From Acinetobacter portensis (GTDB lineage: Bacteria; Pseudomonadota; Gammaproteobacteria; Pseudomonadales; Moraxellaceae), in assembly GCF_009372215.1 (NCBI RefSeq), contig NZ_LWRV01000035.1, positions 62,001-126,000 on the forward strand: a DNA stretch of 64,000 nucleotides, read 5' to 3'. Below, one piece after another: positions 1-8,971 of the stretch. Positions within the stretch are counted from its first letter, which is position 1. Every line of letters begins with the position of its first letter. The notes under the pieces were generated by a model. It had not been told where the DNA came from, did not search any database, and worked only from the letters and a program-made list of their open reading frames with translations. The position numbers were made by a program, and so were the translations under genes.

Positions 1-163
1 AATATGATTTAAATTATACATATGATTTTAAAGTGTAAATTAAGAATAAATCATCATGGTTAAGCCAGTTTTGATAAATAAAGCATCTATTTAATTTTTT
101 GTAAAAAATGGTTAAGTGTTTAAAAACCAACCTATGGTGGTGCTTGAGAATTTTGTACATTCG

Positions 164-192
164 CTTACATGTAGGTTTAAAAGGACTATAAT
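164..192 (+). promoter_or_regulatory. Putative sigma-70 promoter for map
   Basis: A CTTACA -35-like element (164-169) lies 17 bases before a perfect TATAAT -10 (187-192). This puts a start of transcription near 199, about 25 bases before the map start codon. I saw no gene in bases 1-163. The call rests on motif match and spacing only. Confidence 0.55.
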
Positions 193-222
193 AAACATTC
201 ATGTAATTTCGGACATAAAGAG

Positions 223-1017
223 ATGCGAGCTTCCGCTGTTAAAATTAAAACTGAGCAAGATATAGAAAAGTTGCGTATTTCTGGGCGACTGGCTGCGCAA
301 GTTTTAGAGATGATAGGGGAATACGTAAAGCCTGGTGTCACGACTGAATACTTAGATGATATTTGTAATGATTTTATTGTTAATACATTAAAGGTAATTC
401 CTGCCAATGTGGGTTATTACGGTTATACCAAAACCACATGTATTTCTGTGAATGAGGTGGTATGTCACGGTATTCCATCTCAGAAAACGGTATTGCAAGA
501 TGGCGATATTATTAATATTGATGTTGCAATTATAAAAGATGGATACTTTGGCGATACAAGTCGAATGTACTATGTAGGTGATGTTTCACCTGCTGCAAAA
601 AAATTATGTGACACGACATATGAAGCCATGGTTGCGGGTATTCATGCGGTAAAACCAGGTGCAACATTGGGTGATATTGGTTTTGCTATTCAAAGTGTAG
701 CACATAGAGATGGTTATACAGTGGTACGTGAATATTGCGGACATGGTATTGGCACGACTTATCATGAACAACCTAGTGTTTTACATTATGGTCAAGCGGG
801 TCAAGGTATGGTGCTGAAAAAAGGCATGGTCTTTACCATTGAACCTATGATTAATGCAGGTAAATCTGGCGTGAAAGAGCTGAAAGATGGTTGGACTGTA
901 GTTACAAAAGATAAATCTTTGTCTGCGCAGTGGGAACACATGGTTGTTGTGACAGATACTGGTTTTGAGTTGTTGACGCCATGGCCTGAAGGTGTAGGTT
1001 CATATCCTGAAATTTAA
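223..1017 (+). CDS. map: Type I methionine aminopeptidase
   Basis: This enzyme removes the N-terminal methionine from new proteins in the cytoplasm. The 264-residue product has the usual length for type I MetAP and the pita-bread fold signature. The five metal ligands are visible as D100, D111, H174, E207 and E238, within the motifs DVAIIKDGYFGDTSR, CGHGIG, FTIEP and WEHM. The ATG at 223 follows a short purine-rich stretch (GGACATAAAGAG). It has its own promoter upstream and a hairpin terminator downstream, so it is probably transcribed alone. In enterics map lies divergent to rpsB; whatever lies to the left here is outside the window. Confidence 0.96.
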   Translation: MRASAVKIKTEQDIEKLRISGRLAAQVLEMIGEYVKPGVTTEYLDDICNDFIVNTLKVIPANVGYYGYTKTTCISVNEVVCHGIPSQKTVLQDGDIINIDVAIIKDGYFGDTSRMYYVGDVSPAAKKLCDTTYEAMVAGIHAVKPGATLGDIGFAIQSVAHRDGYTVVREYCGHGIGTTYHEQPSVLHYGQAGQGMVLKKGMVFTIEPMINAGKSGVKELKDGWTVVTKDKSLSAQWEHMVVVTDTGFELLTPWPEGVGSYPEI

Positions 1018-1040
1018 AAAGAACGAAATGCGTATATGAA

Positions 1041-1070
1041 AAAAGCCCATCCTATTTGATGGGCTTTTTA
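1041..1070. terminator. Bidirectional rho-independent terminator between map and the LysR gene
   Basis: A seven-base stem GCCCATC/GATGGGC (1045-1051 and 1058-1064) with a six-base loop is flanked by an A-run on the left and a T-run on the right. It sits between two convergent genes and can serve both strands. Confidence 0.9.
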
Positions 1071-1092
1071 TTGTCATTCATTTCTGAAAAAC

Positions 1093-1992
1093 TTAGTGTT
1101 GGCTTAAGTGTTCAACAAGATAGTCAATAAAAACGCGAACAGCAGGTAGTAAACCACGTTTAGATGGATAAACCGCATGAGATATACCATGTTGTGATTT
1201 CCAGTCGGGTAAAACACGAACAAGTTGCCCATTTTGTACATAATCTTTTGCAATAGGGTCTGGAAGTAAAGCCACGCCACAGTTTTGACTTGTAAGCTGA
1301 GCAATCATGAGTAAATCTGATCCCATGATCGTAGGGTTTACTTTGATTTTTTTCTGCACATTTTGATTGTTATAAACGGTAATAAATTGATCTATATGCT
1401 CATCAGCCATACTTAATATTTGATGTTTTGTAAGATCTTCAGGTGTTTTGAGGTCGCCATGTTCATTTAAATAGGCTTGTGTTGCAAATAAATGTTGTTC
1501 AATATTTGCAAAACGACGAATGATTAGGCTTGGGTCATCATCTAGGCTTGAGCGAACACGTAAAGCAATATCAATCCCTTCATTGATAATGTCTACACGA
1601 CGGTTTGTTACCATCATCTGTAGTTTAATTTCAGGGTATTTCTTGAGGAAGTCTGGCAAAATTTTTGCCATTTCATTTTGAGCAATTGATACAGGCAGGC
1701 TAATTTTAATTAAGCCACGAGGCTGGGTACTTAAATGATCCACTAATTCGTGTGCTGCTTGAGCTGCATTCAGCATAACTTGAGCATGGCGATAGATATT
1801 CATACCAATATCAGTCACAGCAAAATGGCGTGAACTGCGTTGAATTAAGCGAACACCTAAACGCTCTTCAAGATTATGTACGCGACGACTTAATTTTGAT
1901 TTTGGTATGTCAGTTGCTCTTTCGGCTGCACTAAAGCCGCCATGTTCAACAACCATAGCAAAACAAGAAAAATCATCTAAATCTGTAAGCAT
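1093..1992 (-). CDS. LysR-family transcriptional regulator
   Basis: The 299-residue product has a LysR winged-helix DNA-binding domain (about residues 5-65) with the pattern GGFSAAERATDIPKSKLSRR, then a periplasmic-binding-protein-like effector domain (about 90-295). Overall it resembles the CrgA/DmlR branch, which often regulates a neighbouring metabolic gene or drug response. It is divergent from the carbonic anhydrase gene with about 225 bases between start codons, so that gene is one candidate target by position alone. No specific effector can be inferred. The family is clear; the regulon is unknown. Confidence 0.88.
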   Translation of the reverse strand: MLTDLDDFSCFAMVVEHGGFSAAERATDIPKSKLSRRVHNLEERLGVRLIQRSSRHFAVTDIGMNIYRHAQVMLNAAQAAHELVDHLSTQPRGLIKISLPVSIAQNEMAKILPDFLKKYPEIKLQMMVTNRRVDIINEGIDIALRVRSSLDDDPSLIIRRFANIEQHLFATQAYLNEHGDLKTPEDLTKHQILSMADEHIDQFITVYNNQNVQKKIKVNPTIMGSDLLMIAQLTSQNCGVALLPDPIAKDYVQNGQLVRVLPDWKSQHGISHAVYPSKRGLLPAVRVFIDYLVEHLSQH

Positions 1993-2217
1993 TTTTTATA
2001 TTCTCTTTATGCAACAATATGCTCATTAAATTTTTATTGTTCTATAAAGTCAATTTTAATTTAGTAAAATTATCAATTTTTTTCGTGTATTTATAATAGT
2101 TTAAATGTAGTGGAACTCAGGTTTTATGTTTTAAATAGTGTGATTTGAATTGTTTTATTTGTTGCTAATTTTACATTTCTCTAAGATTTGAAACTTCCAC
2201 TTTTTGTAGTTCATATT

Positions 2218-2826
2218 ATGCGTTATACGGCAGAACAAACCTTAGATATTTTAGTTGAAGGGAATCGTAAATTTAGCTCAGGTGAGATTGCTGTGCAACG
2301 TTTTGAAGATGCACATCAAATTATGATGGCGGATCAAAAGCCAATGGCTGTTATTTTGAGTTGTTCAGATTCACGGGTATTGCCCGAGCAAATATTTTCA
2401 CAAGGTTTTGGTGATGTATTTGTGATTCGTGTGGCGGGGAATATCGCTAAGCCATCACAAATTGGAAGTATTGAATATGCCGTAAAGCAATACGAAATTC
2501 CCTTGGTGGTTGTTCTTGGGCATAGTGATTGCGGTGCAATTGCATCGACTATTGATGTGTGTCGTAATCCGAGTAAAGTTTTACCTGAAAACTTACAGCA
2601 AATAGTTGATGATATTAAACCAACGGTTATTGATGTTTATGAAAACAATAAAACCGCAGAATTAGTTGAAATTGCAAAATTAGCCATACAAGAAAATGCG
2701 AAGAATATTGTGATTGAGTTATGTGAGAATTCTTCATTCTTAAAGCAACGTGTTGAAGATGGGGAATTAAAAATTGTGGCGGCTAAATTCAGTATGGATA
2801 CAGCAATTGTAGAATTCTTTGATTAA
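2218..2826 (+). CDS. can: Beta-class carbonic anhydrase
   Basis: It interconverts CO2 and bicarbonate in the cytoplasm, supplying bicarbonate for carboxylases. The zinc ligands of the beta class are present: C49 in the CSDSR motif (with D51 and R53 forming the catalytic dyad), then H102 and C105 in HSDCGA. From the ATG at 2218 the product is 202 residues, normal for the family. The frame stays open upstream to a TTG at 2188, but the extra ten residues are hydrophobic and not typical, so I prefer 2218; neither start has a strong ribosome binding site. The paralogue naming (can or cynT) is not certain. Confidence 0.9.
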   Translation: MRYTAEQTLDILVEGNRKFSSGEIAVQRFEDAHQIMMADQKPMAVILSCSDSRVLPEQIFSQGFGDVFVIRVAGNIAKPSQIGSIEYAVKQYEIPLVVVLGHSDCGAIASTIDVCRNPSKVLPENLQQIVDDIKPTVIDVYENNKTAELVEIAKLAIQENAKNIVIELCENSSFLKQRVEDGELKIVAAKFSMDTAIVEFFD

Positions 2827-2882
2827 TTTCTGCTGCATATTCTTTTATAATGTCGGATATTTAATTTTCTGTTGTGACTAAA

Positions 2883-3212
2883 ATGGCTTATCAACTTATT
2901 CAAACCAATATGACTGCAACAGATAATATTCAATGTCCTCATTGTAAACATGCTGTAATTGACTGGACTGAGGAGCAATATGTTCAGCCGTGTGATCATG
3001 TTTTATTTATTGCGATGGACTTGGGTTTTGAATATATTTCAGATGAATTTGAACACAGTATGTCGCGTAGCGTAGATGAAATTCACGCACATGATGATCA
3101 GCTCAATATGTTTGAAGAATTGACCAATACAAATTATCCAAATTATGTGATTTATCAAAGCGATTTAGGTGCACAAAATCTTTCAAGATATGTCGGTTTT
3201 GTTCAAGCTTAA
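2883..3212 (+). CDS. Small conserved hypothetical protein with an N-terminal CPHC motif
   Basis: I do not recognise this 109-residue acidic protein. It carries one CPHC pair near residue 20 and another single Cys near residue 37, with His residues in between and after, which could bind zinc but do not make a complete ribbon. There is no signal peptide or membrane segment. The ATG at 2883 was chosen over an in-frame GTG at 2874; neither has a clear ribosome binding site. It lies 56 bases after the carbonic anhydrase gene on the same strand and before a terminator, so the two may be cotranscribed. Confidence 0.7.
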   Translation: MAYQLIQTNMTATDNIQCPHCKHAVIDWTEEQYVQPCDHVLFIAMDLGFEYISDEFEHSMSRSVDEIHAHDDQLNMFEELTNTNYPNYVIYQSDLGAQNLSRYVGFVQA

Positions 3213-3244
3213 GTTTGATGAATAAATTGCTAAAAAGAATGTAA

Positions 3245-3275
3245 TAAAAAAGCTCCATATTGGAGCTTTTTTATT
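3245..3275. terminator. Bidirectional rho-independent terminator
   Basis: Stem AGCTCCA/TGGAGCT (3251-3257 and 3261-3267) with a three-base loop, an A-run before and a T-run after. It separates the convergent small hypothetical gene and ntrC. Confidence 0.9.
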
Positions 3276-3289
3276 TTAGATGTATTAAG

Positions 3290-4771
3290 TTAATTGGGAG
3301 TTTCTACTTCTTCTTCAACGTCATCATCTATAGTGTCCATACCTAATTCTTTTAGCTTACGTGTGAGTGTATTACGTCCCCAGCCAAGTAATTCGGCAGC
3401 ATGACGTTTACGACCACGTGTTTGTTGTAGCGCAGCATTAATCAGTGAACGTTCAAACATTGGAATGGCAATGTCTAAAATCTTCATTTCACCATTTTGA
3501 AGCTTTTGACCTGCCCATTGACCCAATAATTCATCCCAGTGATGAATCGTAATGCGCTCAATATTAGGTGGAATTTCACCTTCAGGCATTTTACTTAACG
3601 GAATTTGTTTGAGTTCCGATGGTAAATCTTCAGGATAAACTTCACGACCTGTAATCATTACCGTTAGCCAACGACACGTATTTTCAAGTTGTCGTACATT
3701 ACCCGGCCAAGGCAGTTTTTGAATGTATTCTTGGGTTTCTTGACGTAAGATTTTAGGGCTAACACCAAGTTCTTTACCTGCGCGAGCAAGAAAATGCTGT
3801 GCAAGCATAGGAATATCTTCGCTACGATGTGCAAGTTTTGGAATATGAATACGAATCACATTTAAACGGTGATATAAATCTTCACGGAAACGTCCATCAT
3901 GCACTAACTTTTCTAAGTCTTGATGTGTTGCAGCAACAATTCGTACATCTACTTTTACAGGAATATGTCCGCCAACACGGTAGAACTCGCCATCTGCTAA
4001 AACACGAAGTAAGCGTGTTTGTGTTTCAAAGGGCATATCACCAATTTCATCTAAAAATAGCGTACCGCCATTGGCTTGTTCGAAACGACCTTGGCGCTGC
4101 GTATTTGCACCTGTAAAAGCGCCTTTTTCATGTCCAAATAATTCAGTTTCAATTAAATCTTTTGGAATGGCAGCCATATTCAGTGCAATGAATGGTTTGC
4201 TGCTACGTGGAGAATGGCGATGAAGCGCATGTGCAACAAGTTCTTTACCTGTACCAGATTCACCATTAATTAAAACAGTAATATGCGATTGAGATAAACG
4301 ACCAATGGCGCGGAATACTTCCTGCATTGCAGGTGATTCGCCAATTATTTCTGTAGATTGAATTGGCGGTGCTGTTTTTGCAGATTCTTGTTGTTGTAGC
4401 TTAGTAATGTGCAAAATTGCACGATTTACCAAGGCAAGAGCTTCATCAATATCAAAAGGTTTCGGTAAATATTCAAAAGCACCTGTTTGATAACTTGAAA
4501 CCGCAGATTCTAAATCTGAATGCGCCGTCATAATAATGACAGGAAGGTCGGGGAAGTTGGCTTTTACTTTTCCTAAGAATGTAAGACCATCAATTCCCGG
4601 CATACGAATGTCTGTTAAAATGACATCAGGTGCTTCTAATGTAAGTTGATCTAAAGCAGATTGAGCTTCTTCAAAACTTGTAACATCGAAACCTTCTTCT
4701 CTAAATGTTTTTTCTAATACCCAGCGCATAGCGCGATCGTCATCAATGACCCATATTTTATTTCTCGACAT
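3290..4771 (-). CDS. ntrC: Nitrogen regulation response regulator NtrC
   Basis: NtrC is the sigma-54-dependent activator of nitrogen assimilation genes, phosphorylated by NtrB. From the ATG at 4771 the protein has 493 residues. It has a receiver domain with D11, D12, phospho-acceptor D54 and K104, and a central AAA+ domain with Walker A GESGTGKE and the sigma-54 contact loop GAFTGA. A Fis-type helix-turn-helix lies near the C-terminus (HAAELLGWGRNTLTRKLKELG). The reading frame extends 21 codons further upstream, but MSRNKIWVIDDD is the normal family start. It overlaps the end of ntrB by 14 bases, so the pair is translationally coupled. glnA is not adjacent here. Confidence 0.96.
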   Translation of the reverse strand: MSRNKIWVIDDDRAMRWVLEKTFREEGFDVTSFEEAQSALDQLTLEAPDVILTDIRMPGIDGLTFLGKVKANFPDLPVIIMTAHSDLESAVSSYQTGAFEYLPKPFDIDEALALVNRAILHITKLQQQESAKTAPPIQSTEIIGESPAMQEVFRAIGRLSQSHITVLINGESGTGKELVAHALHRHSPRSSKPFIALNMAAIPKDLIETELFGHEKGAFTGANTQRQGRFEQANGGTLFLDEIGDMPFETQTRLLRVLADGEFYRVGGHIPVKVDVRIVAATHQDLEKLVHDGRFREDLYHRLNVIRIHIPKLAHRSEDIPMLAQHFLARAGKELGVSPKILRQETQEYIQKLPWPGNVRQLENTCRWLTVMITGREVYPEDLPSELKQIPLSKMPEGEIPPNIERITIHHWDELLGQWAGQKLQNGEMKILDIAIPMFERSLINAALQQTRGRKRHAAELLGWGRNTLTRKLKELGMDTIDDDVEEEVETPN

Positions 4772-5867
4772 GATTCGACTCCCAAGGTAAATATAAGCTA
4801 AAGATTGTTTTTCCTGGAACAGATTGGCATTCAATCATTCCGTTATGTTGGTGCATTATGTTTTGCGCGATACTTAAACCAAGTCCCGTTCCTTTAGCAC
4901 GTCCTGTCACTAAAGGATAAAATACAGACTCTAAAATATCTTCTGGTACACCTGGGCCATTGTCTTCAATATCAATACGAACAGCAGAGCGGTTCAATAC
5001 GCTATTAATGGTGACAAGGCGTTGAATTCTTGTTCTTAAAAATAGTTCTGGTTGATGGTCGACAAAGAACTCTTTATTTTCTGTCATGGCTTGTACGGCA
5101 TTTGCGCCAATATTTAAAATGACTTGAATGAGTTGATCTCGATCGGCAAGGACATCGGGTAAAGAGAGGTCATAGTCACGTGTAATTTTGATTTTCTTTT
5201 TGGTTTGATTGCTAATCAGCGAACGTACACGTTCTAAAGGCTCATGAATGTTCGTCGGTTCGTAACTTGGTAATTGTCTTGAACCTAGCATCGTATCTGC
5301 TAATACACGTAAACGATCAACTTCACTAATAATAATATCGGTAAATTCTGCGTATTGTGGATCGTTCAGGCTTCTTGCAAGTAATTGGGTCGCACCTCGA
5401 ATGCCTGCAAGAGGGTTTTTAATTTCATGCGCAACACCACGTATGAGTTGGCGTGCCACTTGATGTTGTTGAACGAATTTTTCTTCTTTTGATATTTTTA
5501 ACATTCGATCAATCGGATTTAATTCGATCAACAGTAAAGGGTGATATGTTTTTGAGTAATTTAATAAAGAAACAGAGTAATCGACATGAATGTCTTTGAA
5601 GTTAACATTGATGGTTGCTTCACGACGTGTATAAGGTTGCCCCGTACGAATAGAATTATTTAAGGCTTCTTCTGTATTAAACTCATCGCTTGGAACGTGA
5701 AGTAAATTAAGAACAGGCTGACCCGCAGCACGTAATAAACTAATATCAAACAAGGTTTCGCAAGATGAGTTTAGATAAAAAATATTCAGATTACTGTCGA
5801 CCAGTAGAATGGCAGTGGCCAAATTATCTACCAACAAACGATAGTCGATAGTCGAGTCTTGATCCAT
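4758..5867 (-). CDS. glnL: Nitrogen regulation sensor histidine kinase NtrB (GlnL)
   Basis: NtrB phosphorylates and dephosphorylates NtrC under control of PII and hence nitrogen status. The 369-residue cytoplasmic protein has a PAS domain (about residues 8-115), a DHp domain with the H-box HEIKNPLAG (H147), and a HATPase_c domain with N-box ILNIGANAVQA and G-boxes DNGPGVP and GTGLGLS. No membrane segment is seen, as expected. It is the first gene of the ntrBC pair. The 348 bases upstream contain a strong sigma-54 promoter match and NtrC-type sites, suggesting that the pair activates its own transcription. Confidence 0.95.
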   Translation of the reverse strand: MDQDSTIDYRLLVDNLATAILLVDSNLNIFYLNSSCETLFDISLLRAAGQPVLNLLHVPSDEFNTEEALNNSIRTGQPYTRREATINVNFKDIHVDYSVSLLNYSKTYHPLLLIELNPIDRMLKISKEEKFVQQHQVARQLIRGVAHEIKNPLAGIRGATQLLARSLNDPQYAEFTDIIISEVDRLRVLADTMLGSRQLPSYEPTNIHEPLERVRSLISNQTKKKIKITRDYDLSLPDVLADRDQLIQVILNIGANAVQAMTENKEFFVDHQPELFLRTRIQRLVTINSVLNRSAVRIDIEDNGPGVPEDILESVFYPLVTGRAKGTGLGLSIAQNIMHQHNGMIECQSVPGKTIFSLYLPWESNHVEK

Positions 5868-5953
5868 TTGTTATAAAGTCCTGTTTGCAAAATGCAGAAG
5901 CATCTTCGTAAAGCAATAATTCCGAAAAAAAGAACATAATTGATGCAAGTTAC

Positions 5954-5970
5954 TGCAACATCTGAGCCAA
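5954..5970 (-). promoter_or_regulatory. Putative sigma-54 promoter for ntrBC
   Basis: Read on the minus strand the sequence is TTGGCTCAGATGTTGCA. It matches the sigma-54 consensus YTGGCACGRNNNTTGCW at 12 of 14 specified positions, with the invariant GG and GC exactly ten bases apart. Transcription would start near 5944, leaving a leader of about 77 bases before the ntrB ATG. Confidence 0.72.
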
Positions 5971-6075
5971 CTTGTTTAAATTGGGCAAAAATTGCTACTA
6001 AAAATTCAAAAATGCCCTTAAATTGTTCCGATCTACAAAGATATAGCGGATAGAGAAAACAATGTAAATAGTTTA

Positions 6076-6092
6076 TGCACAATAATGGTGCG
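6076..6092. promoter_or_regulatory. Putative NtrC enhancer site
   Basis: TGCACAATAATGGTGCG matches the enteric NtrC box TGCACC-N5-GGTGCA at five of six bases in each half. Its centre lies about 140 bases upstream of the predicted sigma-54 transcription start, a typical enhancer distance. Confidence 0.65.
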
Positions 6093-6117
6093 ACTGTAAT
6101 TATATGATTATTTTTAT

Positions 6118-6134
6118 GGCTGTATTTTGGTGCG
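6118..6134. promoter_or_regulatory. Possible second, half-conserved NtrC site
   Basis: This 17-base window ends in GGTGCG, the same half-site as in the upstream-listed box, but its other half is poorly conserved. The two GGTGCG halves are 42 bases apart, four turns of the DNA helix, so two dimers would lie on the same face. On its own the match is weak. Confidence 0.35.
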
Positions 6135-6215
6135 ACATGTAAAGAGTGGGCTTTATAACTATTTTTATGTTTAGAAAAGACATACAATATGCGCATTATA
6201 GTGGAGCGCAGATTC

Positions 6216-7559
6216 ATGAAATCCCCCAAAGTCGGTTTTGTTTCTTTAGGTTGTCCTAAGGCATTGGTAGATTCCGAACGAATTTTAACTCAGTTGAAGA
6301 CTGAAGGTTATGATGTAGCGTCAGATTATGACGGTGCGGATTTAGTTGTTGTAAATACCTGTGGTTTTATTGAATCTGCAGTACAAGAGTCTTTAGACGC
6401 AATTGGCGAAGCCATGAGCGCGAACGGTCGTGTTATTGTGACAGGCTGCCTCGGTAAAGACGAAGCAAAAATCCGTGAAATGCATCCAAATGTATTAAAG
6501 GTTACAGGTGCTGCGGCATATCAAGAAGTGATGGAAGCTGTGCACGAATATGTGCCTGAGCCACCAAAACACAATCCATTTATCGATTTAGTTCCAGCGC
6601 AAGGTATTCGCCTTACGCCTAAACATTATGCTTATTTGAAAATTTCAGAAGGTTGCAACCATCGTTGTACGTTCTGCATTATTCCAAGTATGCGTGGTGA
6701 TTTAGTTTCTCGTCCTGTTGGTTCTGTATTAAGCGAAGCACAAGCATTGAAAAATGCAGGTGTTAAAGAAGTATTAGTGATCTCCCAAGATACTTCTGCT
6801 TATGGTTTAGATACTAAATACAAACTTGACTTCTGGAATGGTCAGCCGGTTAAGACTAAATTCTTCGACATGTGTGAAGCTTTAGGTCAGCTTGGTATTT
6901 GGGTTCGTTTACATTATGTATACCCATATCCACATGTAGATGCTGTTATTGATTTAATGGCACAAGGTAAAATCCTGCCATATTTAGACATTCCTTTTCA
7001 ACATGCCAGTCCGCGCATCTTAAAACTGATGAAGCGACCAGCACATAGTGAAAATACTTTAGATCGTTTAACAGTATGGCGTGAAAAATGCCCTGATCTT
7101 GTTATTCGCTCTACATTTGTTGTTGGCTTCCCAGGTGAAACCGAAGAAGACTTCCAAATGTTGTTGGATTGGTTGAAAGAAGCTCAGTTAGATCGAGTGG
7201 GTTGTTTCACGTATTCACCAGTTGAAGGTGCAACAGCAAACGATTTACCAGATCATGTTCCTGAAGAAATCAAACAAGAGCGTTACGAGCGCTTCATGGA
7301 AGTCCAACAAGCCATTTCTGCTGCGAAATTACAAAAGCGTATTGGTAAAGTGATGACGGTGTTGGTTGATGACTTGGATGAAGAATTCCCAGTTGCAATT
7401 GCACGTTCATATGCGGATGCACCTGAAATTGATGGTAATGTTTTTGTTGAAGATATCGATAAGTCGTTAATTAAGTCTGGTGATTTACTTGAAGTCGAAA
7501 TTACAGATGCAGATGAATACGATTTATATGCAAAACTGATCTCGATTAAATCTGCTTAA
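6216..7559 (+). CDS. rimO: Ribosomal protein S12 methylthiotransferase RimO
   Basis: RimO is a radical-SAM enzyme that methylthiolates an aspartate of ribosomal protein S12. The product has 447 residues from the ATG at 6216, which has a GGAG nine bases upstream; an upstream in-frame ATG at 6189 has no such site. The N-terminal domain carries the auxiliary cluster cysteines C13, C49 and C78. The radical-SAM motif is C147, C151 and C154 (CNHRCTFC), followed by a C-terminal TRAM domain. It starts the long co-directional block running to lpxA, although 45 bases separate it from pyrH. Confidence 0.95.
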   Translation: MKSPKVGFVSLGCPKALVDSERILTQLKTEGYDVASDYDGADLVVVNTCGFIESAVQESLDAIGEAMSANGRVIVTGCLGKDEAKIREMHPNVLKVTGAAAYQEVMEAVHEYVPEPPKHNPFIDLVPAQGIRLTPKHYAYLKISEGCNHRCTFCIIPSMRGDLVSRPVGSVLSEAQALKNAGVKEVLVISQDTSAYGLDTKYKLDFWNGQPVKTKFFDMCEALGQLGIWVRLHYVYPYPHVDAVIDLMAQGKILPYLDIPFQHASPRILKLMKRPAHSENTLDRLTVWREKCPDLVIRSTFVVGFPGETEEDFQMLLDWLKEAQLDRVGCFTYSPVEGATANDLPDHVPEEIKQERYERFMEVQQAISAAKLQKRIGKVMTVLVDDLDEEFPVAIARSYADAPEIDGNVFVEDIDKSLIKSGDLLEVEITDADEYDLYAKLISIKSA

Positions 7560-7604
7560 GATTTGAATACCTAATAATTTAAATTAGATAATTTGGAGTT
7601 TTTG

Positions 7605-8333
7605 ATGATGGATTCTAAAAAGCCACGTTTTGGTCGCATTCTGTTAAAACTTTCAGGCGAAGCGCTTGCGGGTAATAAAGACATGGGGATCGATGCACAA
7701 GTACTCGATCAGATGTCTTTGGCAATTGCGCATTTAGTTGGTTTAGGTGTTCAAGTTGGTATTGTTGTTGGTGGTGGTAATTTATACCGTGGTAGCCAAT
7801 TACAAAAAGATGGTTTGGTTGGTCGCGTAACGGGCGATCAAATGGGTATGCTTGCAACTGTGATGAACGGTTTGGCTTTACGTGATGCTTTGGTGCGTCG
7901 TAATATCAAAACACGTTTATTGTCTGCATTGCCTATTGGTACTGTAGTTGAGTCTTACTCAAGCCGTGATGCGATTCGTCATTTAACACGTGGTGAAGTA
8001 TGTGTATTTGTTGCGGGAACGGGTAATCCATTCTTTACAACCGATACGGCTGCATGCTTACGTGGTATCGAAATTGAATCTGATTTAATTTTGAAAGCAA
8101 CAAAAGTAGATGGCGTTTACAACAAAGACCCAAGTAAATTTGATGATGCTGTTAAATATGACACATTAACTTTTGATCAAGTTCTTGACGAAAAATTAGG
8201 TGTGATGGATTTAACAGCAATTTGTTTATGTCGTGATCACAATGTGCCACTACAAGTATTCGATATGAATAAATCAGGCGCTTTACTTTCAGTCGTAATG
8301 GGTGAAAAAGAAGGAACTCACGTTACGAATTAA
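7605..8333 (+). CDS. pyrH: UMP kinase
   Basis: PyrH phosphorylates UMP to UDP in pyrimidine nucleotide synthesis. It is a hexameric cytoplasmic enzyme of the amino acid kinase fold, unrelated to eukaryotic UMP kinases. The 242-residue product shows the N-terminal LLKLSGEAL phosphate loop, the VGIVVGGGN glycine-rich loop and the [13 protein letters not shown] nucleotide-binding segment. GGAG at 7595-7598 precedes two adjacent ATG codons (7605 and 7608); either could be used. The frame also opens at a TTG at 7593, which lies too close to the GGAG to be the start. It is followed by frr, as in most bacteria. Confidence 0.96.
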   Translation: MMDSKKPRFGRILLKLSGEALAGNKDMGIDAQVLDQMSLAIAHLVGLGVQVGIVVGGGNLYRGSQLQKDGLVGRVTGDQMGMLATVMNGLALRDALVRRNIKTRLLSALPIGTVVESYSSRDAIRHLTRGEVCVFVAGTGNPFFTTDTAACLRGIEIESDLILKATKVDGVYNKDPSKFDDAVKYDTLTFDQVLDEKLGVMDLTAICLCRDHNVPLQVFDMNKSGALLSVVMGEKEGTHVTN

Positions 8334-8412
8334 TGTACGTGGGCCTGAAAGCTCTTTATACTACACGCTATTTTAGTAATTACATCTCAAAGAATTTAGT
8401 AAGGAAGATCAT

Positions 8413-8967
8413 ATGATTAACGATCTTAAGAAAGACGGCGAACAACGCATGCAAAAGACACTTGAGTCTTTAGACTTAGGTTTTCAAAAAGTACGTACAG
8501 GTCGCGCCCACCCATCAATTCTCAATGGTGTAATGGTGCCTTACTATGGTTCAGATGTACCTTTGAACCAAGTTGCAAACGTAGGTGCTGAAGACTCACG
8601 CACATTACTTGTTCAACCTTTTGAACGTACAATGGTTGCTGCAATTGATAAAGCGATTCGTGAGTCTGACTTAGGTTTGAACCCTATTACAGCAGATGCA
8701 ATTCGTGTTCCACTTCCAGCATTAACTGAAGAAACACGTCGTGACATGCAGAAAGTTGCGCGTTCTGAAGCAGAAAATGCAAAAGTTGCACTTCGTAATA
8801 TTCGCCGTGATATTTTGGGTGATGTTAAAGCATTATTGAAAGAGAAAGAAATCTCTGAAGATGATGATCGTCGCGCAGGTGATGAAGTTCAAAAAATGAC
8901 AGATAAATTCGTAGCTGAAGTAGATTCACGCTTGGCTGCGAAAGAAGCAGAATTAATGAAGGTCTAA
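8413..8967 (+). CDS. frr: Ribosome recycling factor
   Basis: RRF splits the post-termination ribosome together with EF-G. The 184-residue length is standard, and the sequence contains the conserved [14 protein letters not shown] stretch near the N-terminus and the C-terminal helix ending in a basic/acidic three-helix bundle. The ATG at 8413 has a strong AAGGAAG site upstream. It lies 79 bases after pyrH and four bases before uppS, so it is probably cotranscribed with both. Confidence 0.97.
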   Translation: MINDLKKDGEQRMQKTLESLDLGFQKVRTGRAHPSILNGVMVPYYGSDVPLNQVANVGAEDSRTLLVQPFERTMVAAIDKAIRESDLGLNPITADAIRVPLPALTEETRRDMQKVARSEAENAKVALRNIRRDILGDVKALLKEKEISEDDDRRAGDEVQKMTDKFVAEVDSRLAAKEAELMKV

Positions 8968-8971
8968 TTTA

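Larger units (their letters stand above)
5868..6215. other. Regulatory intergenic region between divergent ntrB and rimO
   Basis: These 348 bases hold no convincing gene. A 133-codon minus-strand frame covering the region has no ribosome binding site and an implausible Cys/Leu-rich composition. The region contains the sigma-54 promoter and NtrC sites listed separately, and must also hold the rimO promoter at its right end. Confidence 0.7.

Noticed and set aside
14..202. 62-codon minus-strand frame upstream of map
   Set aside because: No ribosome binding site, unlikely composition, and it covers the map promoter.
5828..6229. 133-codon minus-strand frame across the ntrB-rimO gap
   Set aside because: It overlaps two real gene starts and the regulatory sites, has no ribosome binding site and has an odd Cys/Leu/Phe-rich composition. 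I take it as chance.
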